NCBI RefSeq assembly: GCF_010500965.1 | Contig: NZ_QVMI01000016.1 | Span: 95,605-159,604 of the forward strand | Source of the DNA: Bacteroides sp. 51 | Lineage (GTDB): Bacteria > Bacteroidota > Bacteroidia > Bacteroidales > Bacteroidaceae | Direction of reading: 5' to 3' | Length of the DNA: 64,000 nt | Shown: in pieces, positions 43,272-50,914 of the stretch | How positions within the stretch are numbered: the first letter of the stretch is position 1 | Layout of the letters: the number at the start of each line of letters is the position of its first letter | The notes under the pieces: generated by a model | What the model was told of the DNA's origin: nothing | What the model saw: the letters and a program-made list of their open reading frames with translations, nothing else | Databases searched by the model: none | Translations under genes and position numbers: made by a program

Positions 43272-43817
43272 CTATTCGTTCAGCAGTTCATTATACAAGG
43301 TGGACAGACGTTTGCGCAGATGCAGAACCGCATATCGTTTGCGGGATATCAGGGTGTTCACCGTCACTCCGGTCGACTCTGATATTTCCTTAAAGGAAAA
43401 GCCTTGCAGTTCTGTCAGTTCAAAAACGACTCGTTGTTCTTCGGGGAGTTCGGCCAGGGCAATCTCCAGTTCTTCCCAGACCAATGCCTTGACGTAATCT
43501 ATCTCGGGAGAGGCGTCTTCATCAAGAATCATAACAGTTAGTTCTTCTATGAAAGAACCATCATCCTCCGATTTCTTCCGGTAAGGCATCTCCTCTTCCT
43601 TTTGCTTTCTGCTGCGGTCGATGATCAGATTGCGTGCCACAGCATAAAGCCAGGAAGAAATCTTCTGAATGGGGTTCTCTTCAAGGTCTACCTTGGATAG
43701 CTGATAAAATACATCTTGCAGTATGTCCTCACCATCTTCCTTGGAGAGAACCCTTTTCCCGATGAACGAACGTAGTTGCTTCTGGTATTGTTTGAAAATA
43801 ACAGCAACTTCACTCAT
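43272..43817 (-). CDS. ECF-type RNA polymerase sigma factor
   Basis: 181 aa from the ATG at 43817 (MSEVAVIFKQYQ). Region 2 shows LSKEDGEDILQDVFYQL and ISSWLYAVARNLIIDRSRKQ; region 4 shows LAELPEEQRVVFELTELQGF and FKEISESTGVTVNTLISRKR. The start overlaps the 3' end of the His-rich membrane gene by 8 bp, as sigma genes often do with their regulators. No FecR-type anti-sigma is present; the upstream His-rich membrane protein is a candidate anti-sigma or metal sensor. It probably drives the TonB receptor operon in response to envelope metal levels. Confidence 0.9.
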   Translation of the reverse strand: MSEVAVIFKQYQKQLRSFIGKRVLSKEDGEDILQDVFYQLSKVDLEENPIQKISSWLYAVARNLIIDRSRKQKEEEMPYRKKSEDDGSFIEELTVMILDEDASPEIDYVKALVWEELEIALAELPEEQRVVFELTELQGFSFKEISESTGVTVNTLISRKRYAVLHLRKRLSTLYNELLNE

Positions 43818-44196
43818 CTTTCTTTTCGTCCATATGTTTGCGGAAGTGTTCGCATCTTTCGTCAAAGCTTTCGTCCATACGCTTACGAATGTATTCGCGC
43901 TTTTCTTCAAAAGACATTCCTTTCATCTTTTCATGCAAGTGTCCGGGGAAAGGTCGCCCATGCATTCCACCACCGCGATGATGATGCATTCCATGATGTC
44001 TCAATCCGCCAAACATTCCGCCGAAAAGCAAACGACAAAGGATCAATAATCCGGCTGCCTGCCAATAATTAATCACGCTCCATCCAATAATGGAAGGTAT
44101 CAATGCATTCCATAATAACATGGTTATAGCGGCAATGGCTGCTATGGCGGCAATAAAAATTAATCCGTGCCAAAATTTTCCAGGTCTTCTTCTCAT
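43810..44196 (-). CDS. His-rich membrane protein, candidate sensor/anti-sigma partner
   Basis: A 128-aa protein with two transmembrane helices (GLIFIAAIAAIAAITMLLW and YWQAAGLLILCRLLF), then a Gly/His cluster (GLRHHGMHHHRGGGMHGRPF, about 64-83) and a charged C-terminal helix (EKREYIRKRMDESFDERC). The His cluster should bind divalent metal. Overlap with the sigma gene (8 bp) makes it a good candidate for metal-dependent control of that factor. It resembles the small heavy-metal-related proteins next to sigma genes in Bacteroides; I cannot name a family. Confidence 0.75.
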   Translation of the reverse strand: MRRRPGKFWHGLIFIAAIAAIAAITMLLWNALIPSIIGWSVINYWQAAGLLILCRLLFGGMFGGLRHHGMHHHRGGGMHGRPFPGHLHEKMKGMSFEEKREYIRKRMDESFDERCEHFRKHMDEKKDE

Positions 44197-44208
44197 ATCT
44201 GTATTTTT

Positions 44209-44424
44209 TTAAGTTGTGACTAATTCAATCGCTCCGGTGGGGCAAACACGCAGACATTTTCCACAGCCAACACAATCTGCCGGGTATTTTACCCAGGCAT
44301 AGCATTCAACACTATATCGCATATCAAAGACTTTACGTCTGCATCTTGCCACACAACTTTCACATCCTATACATTTGTCTTCATTAATAGACAAAGATAT
44401 CACTTCTCTTCTCCGATGGAACAT
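44209..44424 (-). CDS. 2[4Fe-4S] ferredoxin-type protein
   Basis: A 71-aa protein with two complete cluster motifs: CIGCESCVARC at about 18-28 and CVGCGKCLRVCP at about 51-62. It belongs to the bacterial ferredoxin type (HIRR-like N-terminus MFHRRREVISL). It is the first gene of the operon running left through the sigma factor and TonB receptor, 12 bp before the His-rich membrane gene. It is unusual as the leader of such an operon and may link redox or iron status to it. Confidence 0.88.
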   Translation of the reverse strand: MFHRRREVISLSINEDKCIGCESCVARCRRKVFDMRYSVECYAWVKYPADCVGCGKCLRVCPTGAIELVTT

Positions 44425-44444
44425 ATTAATCTATTTTTCTAATT

Positions 44445-44469
44445 AGCAGCGAGGCGCTGCACCCAGGTT
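44445..44469 (-). repeat. Dispersed 'GGTGCAGCGCCTCGCTGC' repeat
   Basis: GCAGCGAGGCGCTGCACCCA... copy in reverse orientation, 20 bp upstream of the ferredoxin ATG, so it falls in that gene's 5' leader. Confidence 0.85.
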
Positions 44470-44914
44470 TCCTTGCGGATGGTTCTGAATAGTGCCTCTA
44501 TTTAGGTAGACGAATAAGTGAAACGGATATTTTAAAGGATAAGAAGTTTTTTGGGGGGGATAGGATCTCGCCAGAACCATGTCAGTGGGATACCTAGGGT
44601 ATATCAGTGGGATGTCGTAGAGCTAAATAGATTGTCACACCAATACTTATTGGAGAAGCAGGTTTAGTTTATATTGCTGTTATGTATTTCCAATTTTACT
44701 ACTCGAATAAATTCACGGGACTGATAGATGAAATATTCGATTTATAAACAAGTCCCATTAAAGAATGGTTTATTTATGTGCATTTTAGATGAAGAGAGTA
44801 TTATAAAAAGATCTTGGTAAGTTTTTCTTTTTAATTAAGGGATTCAAGGGATGAATGCTTGAGATAGTTTCGTTTACTTCCTTTTTATAGTAGGGTTTTG
44901 TTGGAAATGGCAAA

Positions 44915-45470
44915 GTATAGACAAAATGACAGAAATGACATTTTGATAATAGAATGGAGCAGTAATTGCAAATTCCGGGCTTGGGGAAGAAAGGGAAGGG
45001 AAAATGGCAAAAGAATCATGTTTGTGAAAATCAATAAGATTTAAATTCGTAAAACGCACCACCAAAATGCTACAAGTACATCAAAATACACCACAAATAG
45101 TCGGATAAGCAAAAATAAATACAGCAAATGCACATTTCAATCGTTTCGCTTGAAACAGACCAACCAGAGAATAAAAATCTATAAAATGAAACACGCTGAA
45201 CACTTGAGCCGCGTGCTGTCGATACTTGAGCGCTTGACTGTTGATATTTGAGCGCTTGGCTGTTGATACTTGAGCCGCGTGCTGTCGGCAGTACGCGGCT
45301 CAAGTGTAGAAATTATTGCGCTGGCGTGCTTCCAAATATCAATAATACACTGCATAAGCAAGCCTAAAACCTGATTTTAACATCTCATTGGAGGTTTCTG
45401 AAAAGTTTGCATGTAATCAGAATGGGGCAAATGCTATCCTTTTGATCTGATTTTGCACACATTTGTGACT
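44915..45470 (+). repeat. ~550-bp dispersed intergenic element, copy 2
   Basis: Contains the same ordered anchors as copies 1 and 3. The array holds exactly four 22-bp units (45203-45290: starts at 45203, 45225, 45247, 45269) followed by a 14-bp inverted half (45291-45304) that makes a perfect 12-bp stem, CTTGAGCCGCGT / ACGCGGCTCAAG. Edges are approximate. Confidence 0.8.
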
Positions 45471-45643
45471 TCGCGGATTAACAACCAGGTTAATTTTGCA
45501 ATTCAACCTTTTTTCTGCTTGACCCAGAAAAACGAGTGTCTTTCATCTATTACACTAAAACAACTTAACTCAATGCAATAATTCAATAAGTCAATGCTTT
45601 ATTACAATAACTTAATGCAGAGTAGAAACAGAGAACAGAGTCA

Positions 45644-46447
45644 CTAGTTTAACAGAATTAAACTGAAAGCCATAATAGCCATTCCAGCTATCAACCCATA
45701 GATAGAAATATGATGTTCACCATACTCGCGTGCTGCCGGCAATAATTCATCCAGAGAGATAAATACCATGATACCTGCTACGGACGCAAGTACACAACCC
45801 AATAAAGTAGGCGACATGAAAGGCATCAGGACAAGATAAGCAATGATAGCACCTACAGGCTCTGCCAATCCAGAAAGCATAGACAAACGAAAAGCCTTCT
45901 TCTTATCACCTGTAGCATGGTAGATGGGTACAGAAACCGCAATCCCTTCCGGAATATTATGAATAGCAATAGCGGCTGCAATAGCCACACCAAGAGCAGG
46001 GTTCTCAACAGCTGAGGTAAAAGTTGCGATTCCTTCCGGGAAATTATGTATACCGATGGCCAAAGCTGTCATTACCCCCATTTTCATGAGTTTGGGATCG
46101 CGTTTGGGCGACTGGTCCATGCTTTCTACCGAACGCACTTCGTGCGGATTTTCAAAAGAAGGAACTAAACGGTCGATAATACCTATTAATAATATGCCCA
46201 GAAAGAAACAAACTACAGTCAAAGACATGCCTTTGGTAGTTCCCATCTCAATGGTTAGCAAATCTTGCGCTTGCGCAAATATTTCAACGAAAGACACGTA
46301 GATCATCACTCCTGCCGACAGACCCAAAGAAAAAGAAAGGAACTTCTTATTAGTACTCTTTGCAAAAAAAGCAATCAAGCTACCGATACCTGTTGCCAGA
46401 CCGGCTAAGAGGGTTAATACTAAAGCTATTAAGACATTCTGGTCCAT
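45644..46447 (-). CDS. ZIP-family divalent metal transporter (ZupT-like)
   Basis: A 267-aa protein with about eight transmembrane helices. The diagnostic helix IV and V motifs are present: [16 protein letters not shown] (HNFPEG) and [19 protein letters not shown] (HNIPEG), each with His, Asn and Glu for metal passage. ZupT-type proteins import zinc, iron or manganese. Its promoter shares the AGGTATTG motif with the hmu haem operon next door and the imelysin operon, so ferrous iron is the favoured substrate here (inference). It is divergent from the hmu operon. Confidence 0.92.
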   Translation of the reverse strand: MDQNVLIALVLTLLAGLATGIGSLIAFFAKSTNKKFLSFSLGLSAGVMIYVSFVEIFAQAQDLLTIEMGTTKGMSLTVVCFFLGILLIGIIDRLVPSFENPHEVRSVESMDQSPKRDPKLMKMGVMTALAIGIHNFPEGIATFTSAVENPALGVAIAAAIAIHNIPEGIAVSVPIYHATGDKKKAFRLSMLSGLAEPVGAIIAYLVLMPFMSPTLLGCVLASVAGIMVFISLDELLPAAREYGEHHISIYGLIAGMAIMAFSLILLN

Positions 46448-46532
46448 ATATTCTTAAAAAAAACATTTTATTACTCTAATTAACAACAACAATGTTAATG
46501 AATAGTTTTCAAGCAAACAAAAAACAATCCGG

Positions 46533-46563
46533 CAAAGATATATGCTTTATAGATTGAAGACAA
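46533..46563 (-). promoter_or_regulatory. Promoter of the ZIP transporter gene
   Basis: Minus strand TTG (46561-46563), 20-bp spacer, TATCTTTG (46533-46540). The shared motif at 46559-46575 overlaps its -33 box. Confidence 0.75.
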
Positions 46564-46575
46564 TACCTAAAAACG
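46559..46575 (-). promoter_or_regulatory. Shared motif CGTTTTTAGGTATTGTC at -33 of the ZIP gene
   Basis: On the minus strand; matches the motifs at 32648-32665 and 46663-46680. A further TAGGTATTG copy on the minus strand lies at 46625-46633 in the same divergent region. Confidence 0.7.
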
Positions 46576-46662
46576 GGTAGAACATCCCTTCTTGTGACTA
46601 TTTGTTGCCTTACGACATACCATTCAATACCTACTATTGAGGATAAGTTATTTAATTTTCAT

Positions 46663-46680
46663 CATTTTTAGGTATTGCCC
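46663..46680 (+). promoter_or_regulatory. Shared motif CATTTTTAGGTATTGCCC at -33 of the hmu operon
   Basis: Matches 32648-32665 at 16 of 18 positions and is followed by a similar C/CTCTG tail. Its TTG is the -33 box of the hmu promoter. Probably an operator of an iron- or haem-responsive repressor. Confidence 0.72.
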
Positions 46681-46705
46681 ACTCTGGCTACCTGGGGTAA
46701 TTTTG
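46675..46705 (+). promoter_or_regulatory. Promoter of the hmu haem-uptake operon
   Basis: TTG (46675-46677), 20-bp spacer, TAATTTTG (46698-46705), 77 bp before the first ATG. Confidence 0.78.
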
Positions 46706-46782
46706 CAGAAAAATTAGTAGACCACCCATAGAAGGGAGTCACTGATTACTTAAAACTATTAATCTTTTAACTTTATAAACAG

Positions 46783-47985
46783 ATGAAAATAAAGAATTTT
46801 CTGGCAATGATGGTCGTTGCATTGTGTATTGTAGCATGTAGTAGTGATGATGATGGTCCTTCACCCGCACAATCAGTGGCTGGTGCTTACAAAGGATATG
46901 TAATAATGGACAGCCCTCGTAGTGGAACTCAATCGCCAGTAGAAGATCAAACTGTCACTATAACTACCAATGAAGACGGAACAGCAACAGTGAACTATAC
47001 TTCAAGTACATCATTGGGTACTTCCACTATTTCCGCAGCAATAGTGACTGCTACTACAAACGGATATACCATTAGCGGTACAGGTGTTTCTACCATGGCT
47101 ATGAATGGAACTTCAGGCAGTTATGACTGTACACTTGCAGGTACAATAAACGCAGATAAGTCGGACGTGAAAATTGTTTTCACTATTCCTACTGTAATGG
47201 GAGGAACTACAATCACCTTCCAATTGGGCAATGCTCCTGAAAACCTGCTTGTAGCTGGTAAATACAGTAGCTATTCTTCTGCAACTTCTCCAACAGGTGC
47301 TGCATATGGGACATATAATGACGAAAGTATTACTTTGAAAGCAAATACCGAAAATGGAAAGGTTGATTTCACTTATAGTGGACAATGGGGCGAAGGAACT
47401 GCTACTGATCTTGAAGTATCAAAGAAAGACGGTTCTTATATCGTAAGCGGTTCGGGAAATACAGTTATACGTGGAACTGAATATAAATTTACAATCGAAG
47501 GAACAATCAGCGCAGACAAATCAACTGCTTCTTTCGTTATGACTATCGCGCTAGGAGGTATGGGTACAGTTATAGTTACTACCAATTTAGGCGATGCCCC
47601 TGCTGCAATGCTTATTGCAGGAGCCTATAATGGAACTTTAGATATGTCTGTAATGGGTGCATCTCAAGGAAGTTTCGATGATAGCAAAGTAACGATCAAA
47701 GCTCAGGAAGATGGAAAGGTAGAAGTAACCCTAGCTAAGTTTGGTGGTGATGGAGCAATGGCTTTTACAGAAGACATTGTAATGAAAGATATAGAACTTA
47801 CAATTAAGGAGGATACATATACACTGGCCGGAACCGTTAATACCACTAGTGCTACAGCCAGCGGTAAAATTGACGTTACCGGTACATTGTCTGGTACAAT
47901 TAAAGACGGGAAGGCTAACTTTTTATTCAAACTTAAACCTGGCGCTATGCCAATGTTTTTAGATATGACATTTGAAAGTAAGTAA
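46783..47985 (+). CDS. Calycin-like triple-domain lipoprotein of the hmu operon
   Basis: A 400-aa lipoprotein (signal ...MVVALCIVACSSDDDG). After the lipobox come three tandem calycin-like beta-barrel repeats at about 32-150, 155-275 and 278-400. Each begins with a variant of VAGAYKGYV / VAGKYSSYS / IAGAYNGTL and ends near a VTFTI / FVMTI / FLFKL strand and an LGxAP linker. Calycin folds bind small hydrophobic ligands, so haem or a porphyrin is an obvious guess. Its stop overlaps the hmuY ATG (TAATG), so it is cotranslated with the haem system. As I know the hmu locus, this gene is not a standard member. Confidence 0.8.
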   Translation: MKIKNFLAMMVVALCIVACSSDDDGPSPAQSVAGAYKGYVIMDSPRSGTQSPVEDQTVTITTNEDGTATVNYTSSTSLGTSTISAAIVTATTNGYTISGTGVSTMAMNGTSGSYDCTLAGTINADKSDVKIVFTIPTVMGGTTITFQLGNAPENLLVAGKYSSYSSATSPTGAAYGTYNDESITLKANTENGKVDFTYSGQWGEGTATDLEVSKKDGSYIVSGSGNTVIRGTEYKFTIEGTISADKSTASFVMTIALGGMGTVIVTTNLGDAPAAMLIAGAYNGTLDMSVMGASQGSFDDSKVTIKAQEDGKVEVTLAKFGGDGAMAFTEDIVMKDIELTIKEDTYTLAGTVNTTSATASGKIDVTGTLSGTIKDGKANFLFKLKPGAMPMFLDMTFESK

Positions 47986-48695
47986 TGAAAAATACATTCT
48001 TCAAACATATAACCATGCTTGCAGTCGCCCTTTGTGCGACTGCTTGTAGTTATGAAAATCACTTCCTCGACGAAGACGAACCGGAACCCGGATCTTATGA
48101 CATGTTGTGGAATGTAGGTATCTCCGATTACGAGTCATGGACATACATCAACCTGATAACCGGAGAAACAGAAACGCATTCCGATACCGGTGAACTGATA
48201 TACTCAGCAAAAGAAGATATCCGTCCCGCAAAAGAAGAAGCAACGATTGGTATTGAATGGCATATCGCCGTACATCGCTATGAATTTAAAACAAACGGCG
48301 CATCCGTCTTCAACACCGGGAAAACAGATATAATGACTGTCACCGAGTTGCCGGAAGGCACTTACGCACCCGACGAAGTGGTTCCTTATGAAACGGAATC
48401 GAAAAAAGAGGGTAACAAGTATCTGCTTACTATAGATATGTCCGGTATGATGGATGAAAAGATAGGCGTAGGTTATTCGCATAACCCCACCATCAACAGA
48501 GTACTGTGCGATGGAATAAAAAGGACAGCAACCGGGACAATGCCCCCCACGATTTACGAAACAAAAAGAGAAGTTCTTGTTCTGAAATGGGGAGATGGAA
48601 GTTGGTCTACCCTCCAGGTCACAGATACTAAGCATACAGTAAGAGGCGTAGATCATTACATGTCGTTTTATTACAATTATCATTCAGCAAAATAA
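47985..48695 (+). CDS. hmuY: HmuY-family haem-binding lipoprotein
   Basis: A 236-aa lipoprotein (signal ...LAVALCATACSYENHF). The HmuY features are the NVGISDYESWTYINLITGETE segment near the start (about 42-62), EWHIAVHRYEFKTNGA, a central TDIMTVTELPEGTYAPDE region and a C-terminal VRGVDHYMSFYYNYHSAK. HmuY proteins grab haem from host haemoproteins and hand it to HmuR; axial ligands vary (His or Met), and several His and Met residues are available here. It overlaps the upstream calycin-like gene and is 2 bp from hmuR. Confidence 0.9.
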   Translation: MKNTFFKHITMLAVALCATACSYENHFLDEDEPEPGSYDMLWNVGISDYESWTYINLITGETETHSDTGELIYSAKEDIRPAKEEATIGIEWHIAVHRYEFKTNGASVFNTGKTDIMTVTELPEGTYAPDEVVPYETESKKEGNKYLLTIDMSGMMDEKIGVGYSHNPTINRVLCDGIKRTATGTMPPTIYETKREVLVLKWGDGSWSTLQVTDTKHTVRGVDHYMSFYYNYHSAK

Positions 48696-48697
48696 AA

Positions 48698-50899
48698 ATG
48701 AAAAACATTATAAGTTTATTCAGCCTTTTGCTCACGGTGGCCCTAACGACCACCGTTTTTGCAAATGGCGGTGAAGGCGATAATGACAACAATGCACGCC
48801 GTTACCGTTACGCCATAAAAGGGGTGGTTGTAGACGAATACGATCAACCTATGCCGGGAGCAACAGTGCGCCTGGTAGGCACTACCTTCGGTGCCGGCAC
48901 CAACTCGAACGGAGAGTTTATCATCCGTTTGGACGAAACGAAAGATTATAACTTGCAAGTATCCTTCATGGGTTACGATCCGCAGACAACGACCGTTACC
49001 GCCCTTCAGAATCCGGTAACAACGCAGGTAAAATTAAGACCTTCCACCAATGTATTGAACGATGTGGTTATTACCGGTTCGTTCATCGAAAAACCGTTGA
49101 AAGAAGCGCCAGTCATTACCCGCATCATCTCTCAGAAAGAGATTCAGGCCCTTAACCCAATGACCATAGAAACACTGTTGCAATACGAACTACCAGGCTT
49201 GCAGATTGGATATAACTCCATGAGCCAACAACCCCAAATCACTTATCAGGGTATGGGTGGCGAATATATGCTGTTCCTGATAGATGGCGAACGCGTCAGC
49301 GGCGAAGGTGCCGACCACAATGTGGATTTTACCCGTTTCAATGTAGACGACATCGAACGCATCGAGGTCATCAAAGGAGCACAATCTACCATCTACGGTT
49401 CCAACGCATTGGGTGGGGTAATCAACATTATTACCAAAACCGCCAACCGCCCTATCACTGCCAATATAAACGCGCGTTATGCAGGTAGTAACGGGCAGAA
49501 ATATACCGGTTCTCTCGGATTGAAGAAAGACCGACTGACTTCTTATTCCAGTTTGACCTACCGCACAAGAGATACATACAGTATAGGTGATGAGGGTGCT
49601 TCTACCACCGTTTATGGTTACAACATCTGGGACTTTACACAGAAGCTGGGCTATACCTGCAACGAGAAGTTGAGTGTGGACCTCAAAGGTACCTATTACC
49701 GCAATCAGCGGGATATACGTACCGGAAGGCTTTTTCAGGAATACTATGTGGATTATACCTTCAGCGGAAAAATAAAATATCTTCCGGCAGCCGGTCAGCA
49801 GATTACCGTAGGATACATTTACGATAATTATAAGAAAGACAACCACTATTTCCGGTTAGACTCCACTTACACCAATTACCGTAACATCAAGCAAACCCCA
49901 CGTCTGGACTATTCGGGTAAATTCGGCGACCACACCATCAGTGCTGGCTTTGAAGGAGATATAGAATACCTGAAACACTATATGATGAAAGATAGTTCGC
50001 ATGTCAGAAACCAGGCATATGCACTCTTTGCGCAAGAAGATTGGAACATTGCCGACGAACTGAACATTGTAGCCGGTATACGTGCCGATTATCATGAGAA
50101 ATACCACTGGCACGTCACCCCGAAAATATCTGCCATGTGGCATGCTTTCGACTTCCTGACTCTCCGTGCCGGATATGCACGAGGCTTCCGTTCTCCGTCT
50201 TTGAAAGAACTTTATCAGGAATATGATATGGGAGGATTGGGCATGTTCATGATTCACGGAAATCCGGATTTGAAGCCGGAAACCAGCAACCAATATTCTG
50301 CATCGGTAGAGTTTAACAAAGGAGGATTCCATGCATCATCCACTTTCACATACGGCCGCTTCAAGAATAAAATCGTTAATATGCCTCTGAATGATGGAAC
50401 AAGTGATATGCAGTACGTTAATGCCGAAAATGCCAGAGCTATGGCTGTAGAAAGTATTTTACGTTACCGCTTCGGCTTTGGGTTGATAATGACCGGTTCG
50501 TATGCATACACTAACGATTATGCAAAAGTAGATGGGTATGATGCTTCAACAGCACGTCCGCACACGGCTACCTTCAACGCCATATACTCGCGTAAGTTTG
50601 GTAAAATCGGCTTTAATTGTTCTCTAAACGGTCAATGGAGTTGCAAATTCGACACCTATTCCAGAACAGAGGATGAAAACGGCGATTATGTGTACAACAA
50701 AAAAACGTATGACGCACGTAGCTTGTGGACGCTGAATACCGGAGTCACTTTACCGCGAGGCATCGGGCTGAATTTTGGTGTAGACAACCTGTTCAATTAC
50801 AAAGATAAAGCTGCCGACAGTTCCCTGCAAGTTCCACAAAAAGGAATCAGCTACATCGGAACGGTCAACATCAATATCGCAGATATGTTCAAATTATAA
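48698..50899 (+). CDS. hmuR: TonB-dependent haem receptor HmuR
   Basis: A 733-aa receptor: signal ending TTVFA, carboxypeptidase-D-like domain (IKGVVVDEYDQPMPGATV), plug (ITGSFIEKPLKEAPVITRII, LFLIDGERVSGEGADHNVDF, IEVIKGAQSTIYGSNALGGV) and barrel. The haem-receptor box appears as YARGFRSPSLKELYQEY followed by HGNPDLKPE, matching the FRAP/NPNL motif of haem receptors, with His residues between. It imports haem delivered by HmuY. It directly precedes hmuS with a 15-bp gap. Length is normal. Confidence 0.93.
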   Translation: MKNIISLFSLLLTVALTTTVFANGGEGDNDNNARRYRYAIKGVVVDEYDQPMPGATVRLVGTTFGAGTNSNGEFIIRLDETKDYNLQVSFMGYDPQTTTVTALQNPVTTQVKLRPSTNVLNDVVITGSFIEKPLKEAPVITRIISQKEIQALNPMTIETLLQYELPGLQIGYNSMSQQPQITYQGMGGEYMLFLIDGERVSGEGADHNVDFTRFNVDDIERIEVIKGAQSTIYGSNALGGVINIITKTANRPITANINARYAGSNGQKYTGSLGLKKDRLTSYSSLTYRTRDTYSIGDEGASTTVYGYNIWDFTQKLGYTCNEKLSVDLKGTYYRNQRDIRTGRLFQEYYVDYTFSGKIKYLPAAGQQITVGYIYDNYKKDNHYFRLDSTYTNYRNIKQTPRLDYSGKFGDHTISAGFEGDIEYLKHYMMKDSSHVRNQAYALFAQEDWNIADELNIVAGIRADYHEKYHWHVTPKISAMWHAFDFLTLRAGYARGFRSPSLKELYQEYDMGGLGMFMIHGNPDLKPETSNQYSASVEFNKGGFHASSTFTYGRFKNKIVNMPLNDGTSDMQYVNAENARAMAVESILRYRFGFGLIMTGSYAYTNDYAKVDGYDASTARPHTATFNAIYSRKFGKIGFNCSLNGQWSCKFDTYSRTEDENGDYVYNKKTYDARSLWTLNTGVTLPRGIGLNFGVDNLFNYKDKAADSSLQVPQKGISYIGTVNINIADMFKL

Positions 50900-50914
50900 A
50901 CACTACATAGAGAC

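Larger units (their letters stand above)
44425..45643. other. Long intergenic region with repeats and possible operator
   Basis: 1.2 kb without a convincing gene. It contains a dispersed short repeat (44445-44469), a palindromic ATACCTAGGGTAT core between two 'tcagtgggat' direct repeats (44583-44612), a 30-codon open frame at 44728-44820 of doubtful worth, and copy 2 of the ~550-bp element (44915-45470). The palindrome contains TAGGTAT on one strand, recalling the shared promoter motif. Confidence 0.6.

Noticed and set aside
43818-43910. N-terminal extension of the sigma factor
   Set aside because: It overlaps the His-rich membrane gene and the extra residues do not resemble a sigma domain; the ATG at 43817 is normal.
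44728-44820. 30-codon open frame (MKYSIYKQVPLKNG...)
   Set aside because: Too short, no recognised family and no promoter; it may be a relic of a mobile gene but this cannot be supported.
45203-45304. CRISPR-like or minisatellite reading of the 22-bp units
   Set aside because: The units are joined head to tail with no spacers, and all three copies have the same unit number and closing hairpin, so it is an element rather than a free tandem repeat or CRISPR.
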